DNA from: Skeletonema tropicum
Lineage: Eukaryota > Bacillariophyta > Thalassiosirophyceae > Thalassiosirales > Thalassiosiraceae
Assembly (NCBI GenBank): GCA_037178625.1
Contig: JAWZXG010000044.1
Span: 1 to 64,000 of the forward strand
Length of the DNA: 64,000 nt
Direction of reading: 5' to 3'
The notes under the pieces are model-generated. The model was not told where the DNA came from. It saw only the letters and a program-made list of their open reading frames with translations, and did not search any database. Position numbers and translations under genes: made by a program. This document shows positions 1 through 14,686 of this stretch, in pieces (the stretch's first letter is position 1; each line of letters opens with the position of its first letter).

Positions 1-1890
1 GTAGTCCAATGAGGGCGATAAGTGGCGTTTTGGAAAGCCCTTGAGCAGCTCTATCGATTCGAGGTATAATGAGCCTGTTTGGACGATTGTTTACAGATCG
101 TCTCGGTCAAAAATGGGTCTATAAAGCGCCCAGCTCGGCCAGATTCGGCTTGACAGCCACAATATCCAATGAACCGTCCGAATTTGACCAAAATAATACA
201 AATTAGCAACCAATCGAAAGCTCTTTTGAAGCGCTATCGATTAGTACCATTATGTCTATCAAATTACTAACCACTGCTCGGGCAAAGCCCTCGCGAAAAA
301 GCGACATGATAATCAGCCTCATTCAGACAATCAGTACGTCGAAAATCCCAAAAAGCGACCACTTTATCTTCAATGCCACTTTAATGCGGCATCATTATCA
401 TGACAATACACACTGCTCGGCCGGGGGCCCTCGCACAACACACTTCTTTTCATGGGACGAATAACATGAACTTCAGGTGCAGCGAGACCAAACGCTACGC
501 TGAAGAACGAAGGCGTAGATCAGCCTCCCTCATCACTCATTATGGTACATGTACCGTCCAATAATCATTACTCATCCATCCTTCAACATTATCACCACTC
601 CCAACAACCATGTTGTCATCCTACAGCCGGCGAGCAGTGGATGAATAATGAATACAACCTCATCATTCCACTGCTACTCCCAACTCTCCTCCACCAACCA
701 CTGTGTCGGCAATGTTGATGATGATGATGAGGTTGGAGAAGAGTTGGGAGTAGCAGTGGTTGGTGGAGGAGAGTGAAGATGATGATAATGATGACGAATA
801 CAACAATCCACCATCCGCAACATCAGACTCCGCTGTCGATGAGGAGGGCGAGGTCGACCGGAGGGAGACCGAGCAGTGTTTATCCATCGACAACTCCACC
901 CGTGCCAATTATCATGTTCATCGCCCTCCTCGGCGGTCGCTTTTTGGGATCGAGCTGTGATTATTAGTAATTAGTAGATCTTCGCATAAATGTCGTGCCA
1001 ACCAATCATTGACCACGCTGATCTACGCCGTCGTTCTTCAGCGAAGCGTCTTGGATCTTCGACCAGTCATAGAGCCCGCCTGATTTAAGCATCGTTCTTC
1101 AGCGCAGCGTTTGATGCGGTCGTGCCAACTGTCATCTTCTTCGCCGATCAATGAAGTCGCTTTTTACAATCTCACAACAGTTGGTACCAACTGTCATTGA
1201 CGGCAGTATTGAGCGAGTGCGAGCGGCAGCGAGGACGAGCAGTGTTTATTGTAGTATTCGATAATTGATAGAGCTTGAAATGACGATTCGAATGGTTGTG
1301 TCATTGTCGATTCTCTGGTTAAAATTCGAATGTCGATTTAAATTTGGGGGGCGCTCGATATTCGGATTCTCTAGAGGTCGATGTCGATTTAGTTGAGTCG
1401 ATATATATGACAACGGGTCGATATTTGACGTTGATTATAGTACTTATCGATAGAGCTCGACGAGACGATTCGAAATCACCACTCATTGCCTTGGTACGAC
1501 CGCTGCAAGACAAGTTATAGAGGTTGTTATTGCTAATGCTGCTGTTGCGTCCACCTCTACTCGAAGATTGATCCTCCGTCCATCGCTACACTACACGCAT
1601 GCACTTGAGAGCAATCTCACACTGTGACTGTGATGGTGGGATGAAGGAGAGATGATCGATAGATGTACAATACCACAACTTTGAACGGAAAAAATGACGA
1701 GCAGCAAATTGTAGTACCTGCCCCTCTAGCCTATCTGACGAGTGCACTGAGTGCCGATGCGGCAACGGTACACTATTTAGAGATGCATGAAGACTTGCAA
1801 AGCGGCACCACCACTGTCCTTTTTTGAACAAGCACCACACAAGGCAAGTTCAATGACACAATGTTGTAATGGCCGATATCTTCCGTTCTA
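1..1890. repeat. Array unit 1 (reference copy, 1890 bp)
   Basis: First copy, open on the left, so the phase of the unit is arbitrary. It contains a 12-bp palindrome GGTACATGTACC at 544-555, an 18-bp palindrome at 1187-1204, and inverted arms at 499-524 and 1018-1043 that each carry GTTCTTCAGCG or its complement. The motif CTATCGATT and its inverse recur along the unit. Confidence 0.95.
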
Positions 1891-3781
1891 GTAGTCCAAT
1901 GAGGGCGATAAGTGGCGTTTTGGAAAGCCCTTGAGCAGCTCTATCGATTCGAGGTATAATGAGCCTGTTTGGACGATTGTTTACAGATCGTCTCGGTCAA
2001 AAATGGGTCTATAAAGCGCCCAGCTCGGCCAGATTCGGCTTGACAGCCACAATATCCAATGAACCGTCCGAATTTGACCAAAATAATACAAATTAGCAAC
2101 CAATCGAAAGCTCTTTTGAAGCGCTATCGATTAGTACCATTATGTCTATCAAATTACTAACCACTGCTCGGGCAAAGCCCTCGCGAAAAAGCGACATGAT
2201 AATCAGCCTCATTCAGACAATCAGTACGTCGAAAATCCCAAAAAGCGACCACTTTATCTTCAATGCCACTTTAATGCGGCATCATTATCATGACAATACA
2301 CACTGCTCGGCCGGGGGCCCTCGCACAACACACTTCTTTTCATGGGACGAATAACATGAACTTCAGGTGCAGCGAGACCAAACGCTACGCTGAAGAACGA
2401 AGGCGTAGATCAGCCTCCCTCATCACTCATTATGGTACATGTACCGTCCAATAATCATTACTCATCCATCCTTCAACATTATCACCACTCCCAACAACCA
2501 TGTTGTCATCCTACAGCCGGCGAGCAGTGGATGAATAATGAATACAACCTCATCATTCCACTGCTACTCCCAACTCTCCTCCACCAACCACTGTGTCGGC
2601 AATGTTGATGATGATGATGAGGTTGGAGAAGAGTTGGGAGTAGCAGTGGTTGGTGGAGGAGAGTGAAGATGATGATAATGATGACGAATACAACAATCCA
2701 CCATCCGCAACATCAGACTCCGCTGTCGATGAGGAGGGCGAGGTCGACCGGAGGGAGACCGAGCAGTGTTTATCCATCGACAACTCCACCCGTGCCAATT
2801 ATCATGTTCATCGCCCTCCTCGGCGGTCGCTTTTTGGGATCGAGCTGTGATTATTAGTAATTAGTAGATCTTCGCATAAATGTCGTGCCAACCAATCATT
2901 GACCACGCTGATCTACGCCGTCGTTCTTCAGCGAAGCGTCTTGGATCTTCGACCAGTCATAGAGCCCGCCTGATTTAAGCATCGTTCTTCAGCGCAGCGT
3001 TTGATGCGGTCGTGCCAACTGTCATCTTCTTCGCCGATCAATGAAGTCGCTTTTTACAATCTCACAACAGTTGGTACCAACTGTCATTGACGGCAGTATT
3101 GAGCGAGTGCGAGCGGCAGCGAGGACGAGCAGTGTTTATTGTAGTATTCGATAATTGATAGAGCTTGAAATGACGATTCGAATGGTTGTGTCATTGTCGA
3201 TTCTCTGGTTAAAATTCGAATGTCGATTTAAATTTGGGGGGCGCTCGATATTCGGATTCTCTAGAGGTCGATGTCGATTTAGTTGAGTCGATATATATGA
3301 CAACGGGTCGATATTTGACGTTGATTATAGTACTTATCGATAGAGCTCGACGAGACGATTCGAAATCACCACTCATTGCCTTGGCTACGACCGCTGCAAG
3401 ACAAGTTATAGAGGTTGTTATTGCTAATGCTGCTGTTGCGTCCACCTCTACTCGAAGATTGATCCTCCGTCCATCGCTACACTACACGCATGCACTTGAG
3501 AGCAATCTCACACTGTGACTGTGATGGTGGGATGAAGGAGAGATGATCGATAGATGTACAATACCACAACTTTGAACGGAAAAAATGACGAGCAGCAAAT
3601 TGTAGTACCTGCCCCTCTAGCCTATCTGACGAGTGCACTGAGTGCCGATGCGGCAACGGTACACTATTTAGAGATGCATGAAGACTTGCAAAGCGGCACC
3701 ACCACTGTCCTTTTTTGAACAAGCACCACACAAGGCAAGTTCAATGACACAATGTTGTAATGGCCGATATCTTCCGTTCTA
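1891..3781. repeat. Array unit 2 (1891 bp)
   Basis: Essentially identical to unit 1. The visible difference is one extra C near 3385 (TTGGCTACGACC against TTGGTACGACC), which changes the small frames crossing that point and supports the view that those frames are not under coding constraint. Confidence 0.95.
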
Positions 3782-5672
3782 GTAGTCCAATGAGGGCGAT
3801 AAGTGGCGTTTTGGAAAGCCCTTGAGCAGCTCTATCGATTCGAGGTATAATGAGCCTGTTTGGACGATTGTTTACAGATCGTCTCGGTCAAAAATGGGTC
3901 TATAAAGCGCCCAGCTCGGCCAGATTCGGCTTGACAGCCACAATATCCAATGAACCGTCCGAATTTGACCAAAATAATACAAATTAGCAACCAATCGAAA
4001 GCTCTTTTGAAGCGCTATCGATTAGTACCATTATGTCTATCAAATTACTAACCACTGCTCGGGCAAAGCCCTCGCGAAAAAGCGACATGATAATCAGCCT
4101 CATTCAGACAATCAGTACGTCGAAAATCCCAAAAAGCGACCACTTTATCTTCAATGCCACTTTAATGCGGCATCATTATCATGACAATACACACTGCTCG
4201 GCCGGGGGCCCTCGCACAACACACTTCTTTTCATGGGACGAATAACATGAACTTCAGGTGCAGCGAGACCAAACGCTACGCTGAAGAACGAAGGCGTAGA
4301 TCAGCCTCCCTCATCACTCATTATGGTACATGTACCGTCCAATAATCATTACTCATCCATCCTTCAACATTATCACCACTCCCAACAACCATGTTGTCAT
4401 CCTACAGCCGGCGAGCAGTGGATGAATAATGAATACAACCTCATCATTCCACTGCTACTCCCAACTCTCCTCCACCAACCACTGTGTCGGCAATGTTGAT
4501 GATGATGATGAGGTTGGAGAAGAGTTGGGAGTAGCAGTGGTTGGTGGAGGAGAGTGAAGATGATGATAATGATGACGAATACAACAATCCACCATCCGCA
4601 ACATCAGACTCCGCTGTCGATGAGGAGGGCGAGGTCGACCGGAGGGAGACCGAGCAGTGTTTATCCATCGACAACTCCACCCGTGCCAATTATCATGTTC
4701 ATCGCCCTCCTCGGCGGTCGCTTTTTGGGATCGAGCTGTGATTATTAGTAATTAGTAGATCTTCGCATAAATGTCGTGCCAACCAATCATTGACCACGCT
4801 GATCTACGCCGTCGTTCTTCAGCGAAGCGTCTTGGATCTTCGACCAGTCATAGAGCCCGCCTGATTTAAGCATCGTTCTTCAGCGCAGCGTTTGATGCGG
4901 TCGTGCCAACTGTCATCTTCTTCGCCGATCAATGAAGTCGCTTTTTACAATCTCACAACAGTTGGTACCAACTGTCATTGACGGCAGTATTGAGCGAGTG
5001 CGAGCGGCAGCGAGGACGAGCAGTGTTTATTGTAGTATTCGATAATTGATAGAGCTTGAAATGACGATTCGAATGGTTGTGTCATTGTCGATTCTCTGGT
5101 TAAAATTCGAATGTCGATTTAAATTTGGGGGGCGCTCGATATTCGGATTCTCTAGAGGTCGATGTCGATTTAGTTGAGTCGATATATATGACAACGGGTC
5201 GATATTTGACGTTGATTATAGTACTTATCGATAGAGCTCGACGAGACGATTCGAAATCACCACTCATTGCCTTGGTACGACCGCTGCAAGACAAGTTATA
5301 GAGGTTGTTATTGCTAATGCTGCTGTTGCGTCCACCTCTACTCGAAGATTGATCCTCCGTCCATCGCTACACTACACGCATGCACTTGAGAGCAATCTCA
5401 CACTGTGACTGTGATGGTGGGATGAAGGAGAGATGATCGATAGATGTACAATACCACAACTTTGAACGGAAAAAATGACGAGCAGCAAATTGTAGTACCT
5501 GCCCCTCTAGCCTATCTGACGAGTGCACTGAGTGCCGATGCGGCAACGGTACACTATTTAGAGATGCATGAAGACTTGCAAAGCGGCACCACCACTGTCC
5601 TTTTTTTGAACAAGCACCACACAAGGCAAGTTCAATGACACAATGTTGTAATGGCCGATATCTTCCGTTCTA
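3782..5672. repeat. Array unit 3 (1891 bp)
   Basis: Near-identical to unit 1, with one extra T in the T-run near 5600. Confidence 0.95.
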
Positions 5673-7581
5673 GTAGTCCAATGAGGGCGATAAGTGGCGT
5701 TTTGGAAAGCCCTTGAGCAGCTCTATCGATTCGAGGTATAATGAGCCTGTTTGGACGATTGTTTACAGATCGTCTCGGTCAAAAATGGGTCTCCTATAAA
5801 GCGCCCAGCTCGGCCAGATTCGGCTTGACAGCCACAATATCCAATGAACCGTCCGAATTTGACCAAAATAATACAAATTAGCAACCAATCGAAAGCTCTT
5901 TTGAAGCGCTATCGATTAGTACCATTATGTCTATCAAATTACTAACCACTGCTCGGGCAAAGCCCTCGCGAAAAAGCGACATGATAATCAGCCTCATTCA
6001 GACAATCAGTACGTCGAAAATCCCAAAAAGCGACCACTTTATCTTCAATGCCACTTTAATGCGGCATCATTATCATGACAATACACACTGCTCGGCCGGG
6101 GGCCCTCGCACAACACACTTCTTTTCATGGGACGAATAACATGAACTTCAGGTGCAGCGAGACCAAACGCTACGCTGAAGAACGAAGGCGTAGATCAGCC
6201 TCCCTCATCACTCATTATGGTACATGTACCGTCCAATAATCATTACTCATCCATCCTTCAACATTATCACCACTCCCAACAACCATGTTGTCATCCTACA
6301 GCCGGCGAGCAGTGGATGAATAATGAATACAACCTCATCATTCCACTGCTACTCCCAACTCTCCTCCACCAACCACTGTGTCGGCAATGTTGATGATGAT
6401 GATGAGGTTGGAGAAGAGTTGGGAGTAGCAGTGGTTGGTGGAGGAGAGTGAAGATGATGATAATGATGACGAATACAACAATCCACCATCCGCAACATCA
6501 GACTCCGCTGTCGATGAGGAGGGCGAGGTCGACCGGAGGGAGACCGAGCAGTGTTTATCCATCGACAACTCCACCCGTGCCAATTATCATGTTCATCGCC
6601 CTCCTCGGCGGTCGCTTTTTGGGATCGAGCTGTGATTATTAGTAATTAGTAGATCTTCGCATAAATGTCGTGCCAACCAATCATTGACCACGCTGATCTA
6701 CGCCGTCGTTCTTCAGCGAAGCGTCCTTGGATCTTCGACCAGTCATAGAGCCCGCCTGATTTAAGCATCGTTCTTCAGCGCAGCGTTTGATGCGGTCGTG
6801 CCAACTGTCATCTTCTTCGCCGATCAATGAAGTCGCTTTTTACAATCTCACAACAGTTGGTACCAACTGTCATTGACGGCAGTATTGAGCGAGTGCGAGC
6901 GCAGCGGCAGCGAGGACGAGCAGTGTTTATTGTAGTATTCGATAATTGATAGAGCTTGAAATGACGATTCGAATGGTTGTGTCATTGTCGATTCTCTGGT
7001 TAAAATTCGAATGTCGATTTAAATTTGGGGGGCGCTCGATATTCGGATTCTCTAGAGGTCGATGTCGATTTAGTTGAGTCGATATATATGACAACGGGTC
7101 GATATTTGACGTTGATTATAGTACTTATCGATAGAGCTCGACGAGACGATTCGAAATCACCACTCATTGCCTTGGTACGACCGCTGCAAGACAAGTTATA
7201 GAGGTTGTTATTGCTAATGCTGCTGTTGCGTCCACTCTACTCGAAGATTGATCCTCCGTCCATCGCTACACTACACGCATGCACTTGAGAGCAATCTCAC
7301 ACTGTGACTGTGATGGGGGATGAAGGAGAGATGATCGATAGATGTACAATACCACAACTTGAACGGAAAAAAAAATGACGAGCAGCAAATTGTAGTACCT
7401 GCCCCTCTAGCCTATCTGACGAGTGCACTGAGTGCCGATGCGGCAACGGTACACTATTTAGAGATGCATTGAAGACTTGCAAAGCACGGCACCAACCACT
7501 GTCATCCTTTTTTTGAACAAGCACCACACAAGGCAAGTTCAATGACACAAAATGTTGTAATGGCCGATATCTTCCGTTCTA
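5673..7581. repeat. Array unit 4 (1909 bp, errors begin)
   Basis: The first 1.5 kb matches unit 1 apart from small insertions (for example CTCC near 5792 and GCAGC near 6901). The last 300 bp gathers several one- to four-base indels, including a lengthened A-run near 7368 and extra bases at 7485-7505. Confidence 0.95.
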
Positions 7582-9541
7582 GTAGTATCCAATGAGGGCG
7601 ATAAGTGGCGTTTTGGAAAGCCCTTGAGCAGCTCTATCGATTCGAGGTATAATGAGCCTGTTGGACGATTGTTACAGATCGTCTCGGTCAAAATGGTCTA
7701 TAAAGCGCCCAGCGCTCGCCAGATTCGGCTTGACAGCCACAATATCCAATGAACGTCCGAATTTGACCAAATAATACAATAGCAACCAATCGAAAGCTCT
7801 TTTGAAGCGCTATCGATTAGTACCATTATGTCTATCAAATTACTAACCACTGCTCGGGCAAAGCCCTCGCGAAAAAGAAGCGACATGATCTTAATCAGCT
7901 CATTCAGACAGAAAAATCAGTACGTCGAAAATCCCAAAAAGCGACCACTTTATCTTCAATCCACTTTAATGCGGCATCATTATCATGACAATACACACTG
8001 CTCGGCCGGGGGCCCTCGCACAACCACACTTTTTTCATGGGACGAATAACAGAACTTCAGGTGCAGCGAGACCAAACGCTACGCTGAAGAACGAAGGCGT
8101 AGATCAGCCTCCTCATCACTCATTATGGTACATGTGTACCGTCCAATAATCATTACTCATCCATCCTTCAACATTATCCACCACTCCCAACAACCATGTT
8201 GTCATCCTACAGCCGGCGAGGTCAGTGGGGGGGGGGATGAATAATGAATACAACCTCATCATTCCACTGCTACTCCCAACTCTCCTCCACCAACCACTGT
8301 GTCGGTAAAGACAATGTTGATGATGATGATGAGGTTGGAGAAGAGTTTGGGAGTAGCAGTGGTTGGTGGGGGGGGGGGGGGGGGGGAGGAGAGTGAAGAT
8401 GATGATAATGATGACGAATACAACAATCCACCATCCGCAACATCAGACTCCGCTGTCGATGAAAAAAGAGGGGCGAGGTCGACCGGAGGGGGGGGGAGAC
8501 CGAGCAGTGTTTATCCATCGACAACTCCACCCGTGCCAATTATCATGTTTTTCATCGCCCTCCTCGGCGGTCGCTTTTTGGATCGAGCTGTGATTATTAG
8601 TAATTAGTAGATCTTCGCATAAATGTCGTGCCAACCAATCATTGACCACGCTGATCTACGCCGTCGTTCTTCAGCGAAGCGTCTTGGATCTTCGACCAGT
8701 CATAGAGCCCGCCTGATTTAAGCATCGTTCTTCAGCGCGCCGCGCAGCGTTTGATGCGGTCGTGCCAACTGTCATCTTCTTCGCCGATCAATGAAGTCGC
8801 TTTTTTACAATCTCACAACAGTTGGTACCAACTGTCATTGACGGCAGTATTGAGCGAGTGCGAGCGGCAGCGAGGACGAGCAGTGTTTATTGTAGTATTC
8901 GATAATTGATAGAGCTTGAAATGACGATTCGAATGGTTGTGTCATTGTCGATTCTCTGGTTAAAATTCGAATGTCGATTTAAATTTGGGGGGCGCTCGAT
9001 ATTCGGATTCTCTAGAGGTCGATGTCGATTTAGTTGAGTCGATATATATGACAACGGGTCGATATTTGACGTTGATTATAGTACTTATCGATAGAGCTCG
9101 ACGAGACGATTCGAAATCACCACTCATTGCCTTGGTACGACCCTTCTCCCCGCTGCAAGACAAGTTATAGAGGTTGTTATGCTAATGCTGCTGTTGCGTC
9201 CACCTCTACTCGAAGATTGATCCTCCGTCCATCGCTACACTACACGCATGCACTTGAGAGCAATCTCACACTGTGACTGTGATGGTGGGATGAAGGAGAG
9301 ATGATCGATAGATGTACAATACCACACAACTTTGAACGGAAAAAATGACGAGCAGCAAATTGTAGTACCTGCCCCTCTAGCCTATCTGACGAGTGCACTG
9401 AGTGCCGATGCGGCAACGGTACACTATTTAGAGATGCATGAAGACTTGCAAAGCGGCACCACCACTGTCCTTTTTTGAACAAGCACCACACAAGGCAAGT
9501 TCAATGACACAATGTTGTAATGGCCGATATCTTCCGTTCTA
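7582..9541. repeat. Array unit 5 (1960 bp, many homopolymer insertions)
   Basis: Same unit with many indels: G-runs at 8227-8235, 8368-8388 and 8488-8496, inserted GAAAAA-type runs, and doubled dinucleotides. From about 8880 onward it returns to near-identity with unit 1. The pattern resembles uncorrected long-read error more than evolved divergence. Confidence 0.93.
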
Positions 9542-11478
9542 GTAGTCCAATGAGGGCGATAAGTGGCGTTTTGGAAATGGTTTTCCCCGCCCTTGAGCAG
9601 CTCTATCGATTCGAGGTTATTAATGAGCCTGTTTGGACGATTGTTTACAGATCGTCTCGGTCAAAAATGGGTCTATAAAGCGCCCAGCTCGGCCAGATTC
9701 GGCTTGACAGCCACAATATCCAATGAACCGTCCGAATTTGACCAAAATAATACAAATTAGCAACCAATCGAAAGCTCTTTTGAAGCGCTATCGATTAGTA
9801 CCATTATGTCTATCAAATTACTAACCACTGCTCGGGCAAAGCCCTCGCGAAAAAGCGACATGATAATCAGCCTCATTCAGACAATCAGTACGTCGAAAAT
9901 CCCAAAAAGCGACCACTTTATCTTCAATGCCACTTTAATGCGGCATCATTATCATGACAATACACACTGCTCGGCCGGGGGCCCTCGCACAACACACTTC
10001 TTTTCATGGGACGACAAAAAAAAAAAAAATAACATGAACTTCAGGTGCAGCGAGTACCAAACGCTACGCTGAAGAACGAAGGCGTAGATCAGCCTCCCTC
10101 ATCACTCATTATGGTACATGTACCGTTTTTTTTTTTTTTTTTTTCCAATAATCATTACTCATCCATCCTTCAACATTATCACCACTCCCAACAACCATGT
10201 TGTCATCCTACAGCCGGCGAGCAGTGGATGAATAATGAATACAACCTCATCATTCCACTGCTACTCCCAACTCTCCTCCACCAACCACTGTGTCGGGCAA
10301 TGTTGATGATGATGATGAGGTTGGAGAAGAGTTGGGAGTAGCAGTGGTTGGTGGAGGAGAGTTGAAGATGATGATAATGATGACGAATACAACAATCCAC
10401 CATCCGCAACATCAGACTCCGCTGTCGATGAGGAGGGCGAGGTCGACCGGAGGGAGACCGAGCAGTGTTTATCCATCGACAACTCCACCCGTGCCAATTA
10501 TCATGTTCATCGCCCTCCTCGGCGGTCGCTTTTTGGGATCGAGCTGTGATTATTAGTAATTAGTAGATCTTCGCATAAATGTCGTGCCAACCAATCATTG
10601 ACCACGCTGATCTACGCCGTCGTTCTTCAGCGAAGCGTCTTGGATCTTCGACCAGTCATAGAGCCCGCCTGATTTAAGCATCGTTCTTCAGCGCAGCGTT
10701 TGATGCGGTCGTGCCAACTGTCATCTTCTTCGCCGATCAATGAAGTCGCTTTTTACAATCTCACAACAGTTGGTACCAACTGTCATTGACGGCAGTATTG
10801 AGCGAGTGCGAGCGGCAGCGAGGACGAGCAGTGTTTATTGTAGTATTCGATAATTGATAGAGCTTGAAATGACGATTCGAATGGTTGTGTCATTGTCGAT
10901 TCTCTGGTTAAAATTCGAATGTCGATTTAAATTTGGGGGGCGCTCGATATTCGGATTCTCTAGAGGTCGATGTCGATTTAGTTGAGTCGATATATATGAC
11001 AACGGGTCGATATTTGACGTTGATTATAGTACTTATCGATAGAGCTCGACGAGACGATTCGAAATCACCACTCATTGCCTTGGTACGACCGCTGCAAGAC
11101 AAGTTATAGAGGTTGTTATTGCTAATGCTGCTGTTGCGTCCACCTCTACTCGAAGATTGATCCTCCGTCCATCGCTACACTACACGCATGCACTTGAGAG
11201 CAATCTCACACTGTGACTGTGATGGTGGGATGAAGGAGAGATGATCGATAGATGTACAATACCACAACTTTGAACGGAAAAAATGACGAGCAGCAAATTG
11301 TAGTACCTGCCCCTCTAGCCTATCTGACGAGTGCACTGAGTGCCGATGCGGCAACGGTACACTATTTAGAGATGCATGAAGACTTGCAAAGCGGCACCAC
11401 CACTGTCCTTTTTGAACAAGCACCACACAAGGCAAGTTCAATGACACAATGTTGTAATGGCCGATATCTTCCGTTCTA
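9542..11478. repeat. Array unit 6 (1937 bp)
   Basis: Contains an extra TGGTTTTCCCC near 9580, an A-run of about 13 near 10016 and a T-run of about 19 near 10126. The rest agrees with unit 1. Confidence 0.94.
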
Positions 11479-13368
11479 GTAGTCCAATGAGGGCGATAAG
11501 TGGCGTTTTGGAAAGCCCTTGAGCAGCTCTATCGATTCGAGGTATAATGAGCCTGTTTGGACGATTGTTTACAGATCGTCTCGGTCAAAAATGGGTCTAT
11601 AAAGCGCCCAGCTCGGCCAGATTCGGCTTGACAGCCACAATATCCAATGAACCGTCCGAATTTGACCAAAATAATACAAATTAGCAACCAATCGAAAGCT
11701 CTTTTGAAGCGCTATCGATTAGTACCATTATGTCTATCAAATTACTAACCACTGCTCGGGCAAAGCCCTCGCGAAAAAGCGACATGATAATCAGCCTCAT
11801 TCAGACAATCAGTACGTCGAAAATCCCAAAAAGCGACCACTTTATCTTCAATGCCACTTTAATGCGGCATCATTATCATGACAATACACACTGCTCGGCC
11901 GGGGGCCCTCGCACAACACACTTCTTTTCATGGGACGAATAACATGAACTTCAGGTGCAGCGAGACCAAACGCTACGCTGAAGAACGAAGGCGTAGATCA
12001 GCCTCCCTCATCACTCATTATGGTACATGTACCGTCCAATAATCATTACTCATCCATCCTTCAACATTATCACCACTCCCAACAACCATGTTGTCATCCT
12101 ACAGCCGGCGAGCAGTGGATGAATAATGAATACAACCTCATCATTCCACTGCTACTCCCAACTCTCCTCCACCAACCACTGTGTCGGCAATGTTGATGAT
12201 GATGATGAGGTTGGAGAAGAGTTGGGAGTAGCAGTGGTTGGTGGAGGAGAGTGAAGATGATGATAATGATGACGAATACAACAATCCACCATCCGCAACA
12301 TCAGACTCCGCTGTCGATGAGGAGGGCGAGGTCGACCGGAGGGAGACCGAGCAGTGTTTATCCATCGACAACTCCACCCGTGCCAATTATCATGTTCATC
12401 GCCCTCCTCGGCGGTCGCTTTTTGGGATCGAGCTGTGATTATTAGTAATTAGTAGATCTTCGCATAAATGTCGTGCCAACCAATCATTGACCACGCTGAT
12501 CTACGCCGTCGTTCTTCAGCGAAGCGTCTTGGATCTTCGACCAGTCATAGAGCCCGCCTGATTTAAGCATCGTTCTTCAGCGCAGCGTTTGATGCGGTCG
12601 TGCCAACTGTCATCTTCTTCGCCGATCAATGAAGTCGCTTTTTACAATCTCACAACAGTTGGTACCAACTGTCATTGACGGCAGTAATGAGCGAGTGCGA
12701 GCGGCAGCGAGGACGAGCAGTGTTTATTGTAGTATTCGATAATTGATAGAGCTTGAAATGACGATTCGAATGGTTGTGTCATTGTCGATTCTCTGGTTAA
12801 AATTCGAATGTCGATTTAAATTTGGGGGGCGCTCGATATTCGGATTCTCTAGAGGTCGATGTCGATTTAGTTGAGTCGATATATATGACAACGGGTCGAT
12901 ATTTGACGTTGATTATAGTACTTATCGATAGAGCTCGACGAGACGATTCGAAATCACCACTCATTGCCTTGGTACGACCGCTGCAAGACAAGTTATAGAG
13001 GTTGTTATTGCTAATGCTGCTGTTGCGTCCACCTCTACTCGAAGATTGATCCTCCGTCCATCGCTACACTACACGCATGCACTTGAGAGCAATCTCACAC
13101 TGTGACTGTGATGGTGGGATGAAGGAGAGATGATCGATAGATGTACAATACCACAACTTTGAACGGAAAAAATGACGAGCAGCAAATTGTAGTACCTGCC
13201 CCTCTAGCCTATCTGACGAGTGCACTGAGTGCCGATGCGGCAACGGTACACTATTTAGAGATGCATGAAGACTTGCAAAGCGGCACCACCACTGTCCTTT
13301 TTTGAACAAGCACCACACAAGGCAAGTTCAATGACACAATGTTGTAATGGCCGATATCTTCCGTTCTA
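11479..13368. repeat. Array unit 7 (1890 bp)
   Basis: Same length as unit 1 and almost the same sequence; one visible substitution is GCAGTAATGAG for GCAGTATTGAG near 12687. Confidence 0.95.
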
Positions 13369-14686
13369 GTAGTCCAATGAGGGCGATAAGTGGCGTTTTG
13401 GAAAGCCCTTGAGCAGCTCTATCGATTCGAGGTATAATGAGCCTGTTTGGACGATTGTTTACAGATCGTCTCGGTCAAAAATGGGTCTATAAAGCGCCCA
13501 GCTCGGCCAGATTCGGCTTGACAGCCACAATATCCAATGAACCGTCCGAATTTGACCAAAATAATACAAATTAGCAACCAATCGAAAGCTCTTTTGAAGC
13601 GCTATCGATTAGTACCATTATGTCTATCAAATTACTAACCACTGCTCGGGCAAAGCCCTCGCGAAAAAGCGACATGATAATCAGCCTCATTCAGACAATC
13701 AGTACGTCGAAAATCCCAAAAAGCGACCACTTTATCTTCAATGCCACTTTAATGCGGCATCATTATCATGACAATACACACTGCTCGGCCGGGGGCCCTC
13801 GCACAACACACTTCTTTTCATGGGACGAATAACATGAACTTCAGGTGCAGCGAGACCAAACGCTACGCTGAAGAACGAAGGCGTAGATCAGCCTCCCTCA
13901 TCACTCATTATGGTACATGTACCGTCCAATAATCATTACTCATCCATCCTTCAACATTATCACCACTCCCAACAACCATGTTGTCATCCTACAGCCGGCG
14001 AGCAGTGGATGAATAATGAATACAACCTCATCATTCCACTGCTACTCCCAACTCTCCTCCACCAACCACTGTGTCGGCAATGTTGATGATGATGATGAGG
14101 TTGGAGAAGAGTTGGGAGTAGCAGTGGTTGGTGGAGGAGAGTGAAGATGATGATAATGATGACGAATACAACAATCCACCATCCGCAACATCAGACTCCG
14201 CTGTCGATGAGGAGGGCGAGGTCGACCGGAGGGAGACCGAGCAGTGTTTATCCATCGACAACTCCACCCGTGCCAATTATCATGTTCATCGCCCTCCTCG
14301 GCGGTCGCTTTTTGGGATCGAGCTGTGATTATTAGTAATTAGTAGATCTTCGCATAAATGTCGTGCCAACCAATCATTGACCACGCTGATCTACGCCGTC
14401 GTTCTTCAGCGAAGCGTCTTGGATCTTCGACCAGTCATAGAGCCCGCCTGATTTAAGCATCGTTCTTCAGCGCAGCGTTTGATGCGGTCGTGCCAACTGT
14501 CATCTTCTTCGCCGATCAATGAAGTCGCTTTTTACAATCTCACAACAGTTGGTACCAACTGTCATTGACGGCAGTATTGAGCGAGTGCGAGCGGCAGCGA
14601 GGACGAGCAGTGTTTATTGTAGTATTCGATAATTGATAGAGCTTGAAATGACGATTCGAATGGTTGTGTCATTGTCGATTCTCTGG

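Noticed and set aside
252..908. Frames of 60-84 codons recurring in each array unit on both strands
   Set aside because: They overlap each other on opposite strands, contain no motif, and change length freely through single-base indels between units (for example unit 2 near 3385), so they look non-coding.
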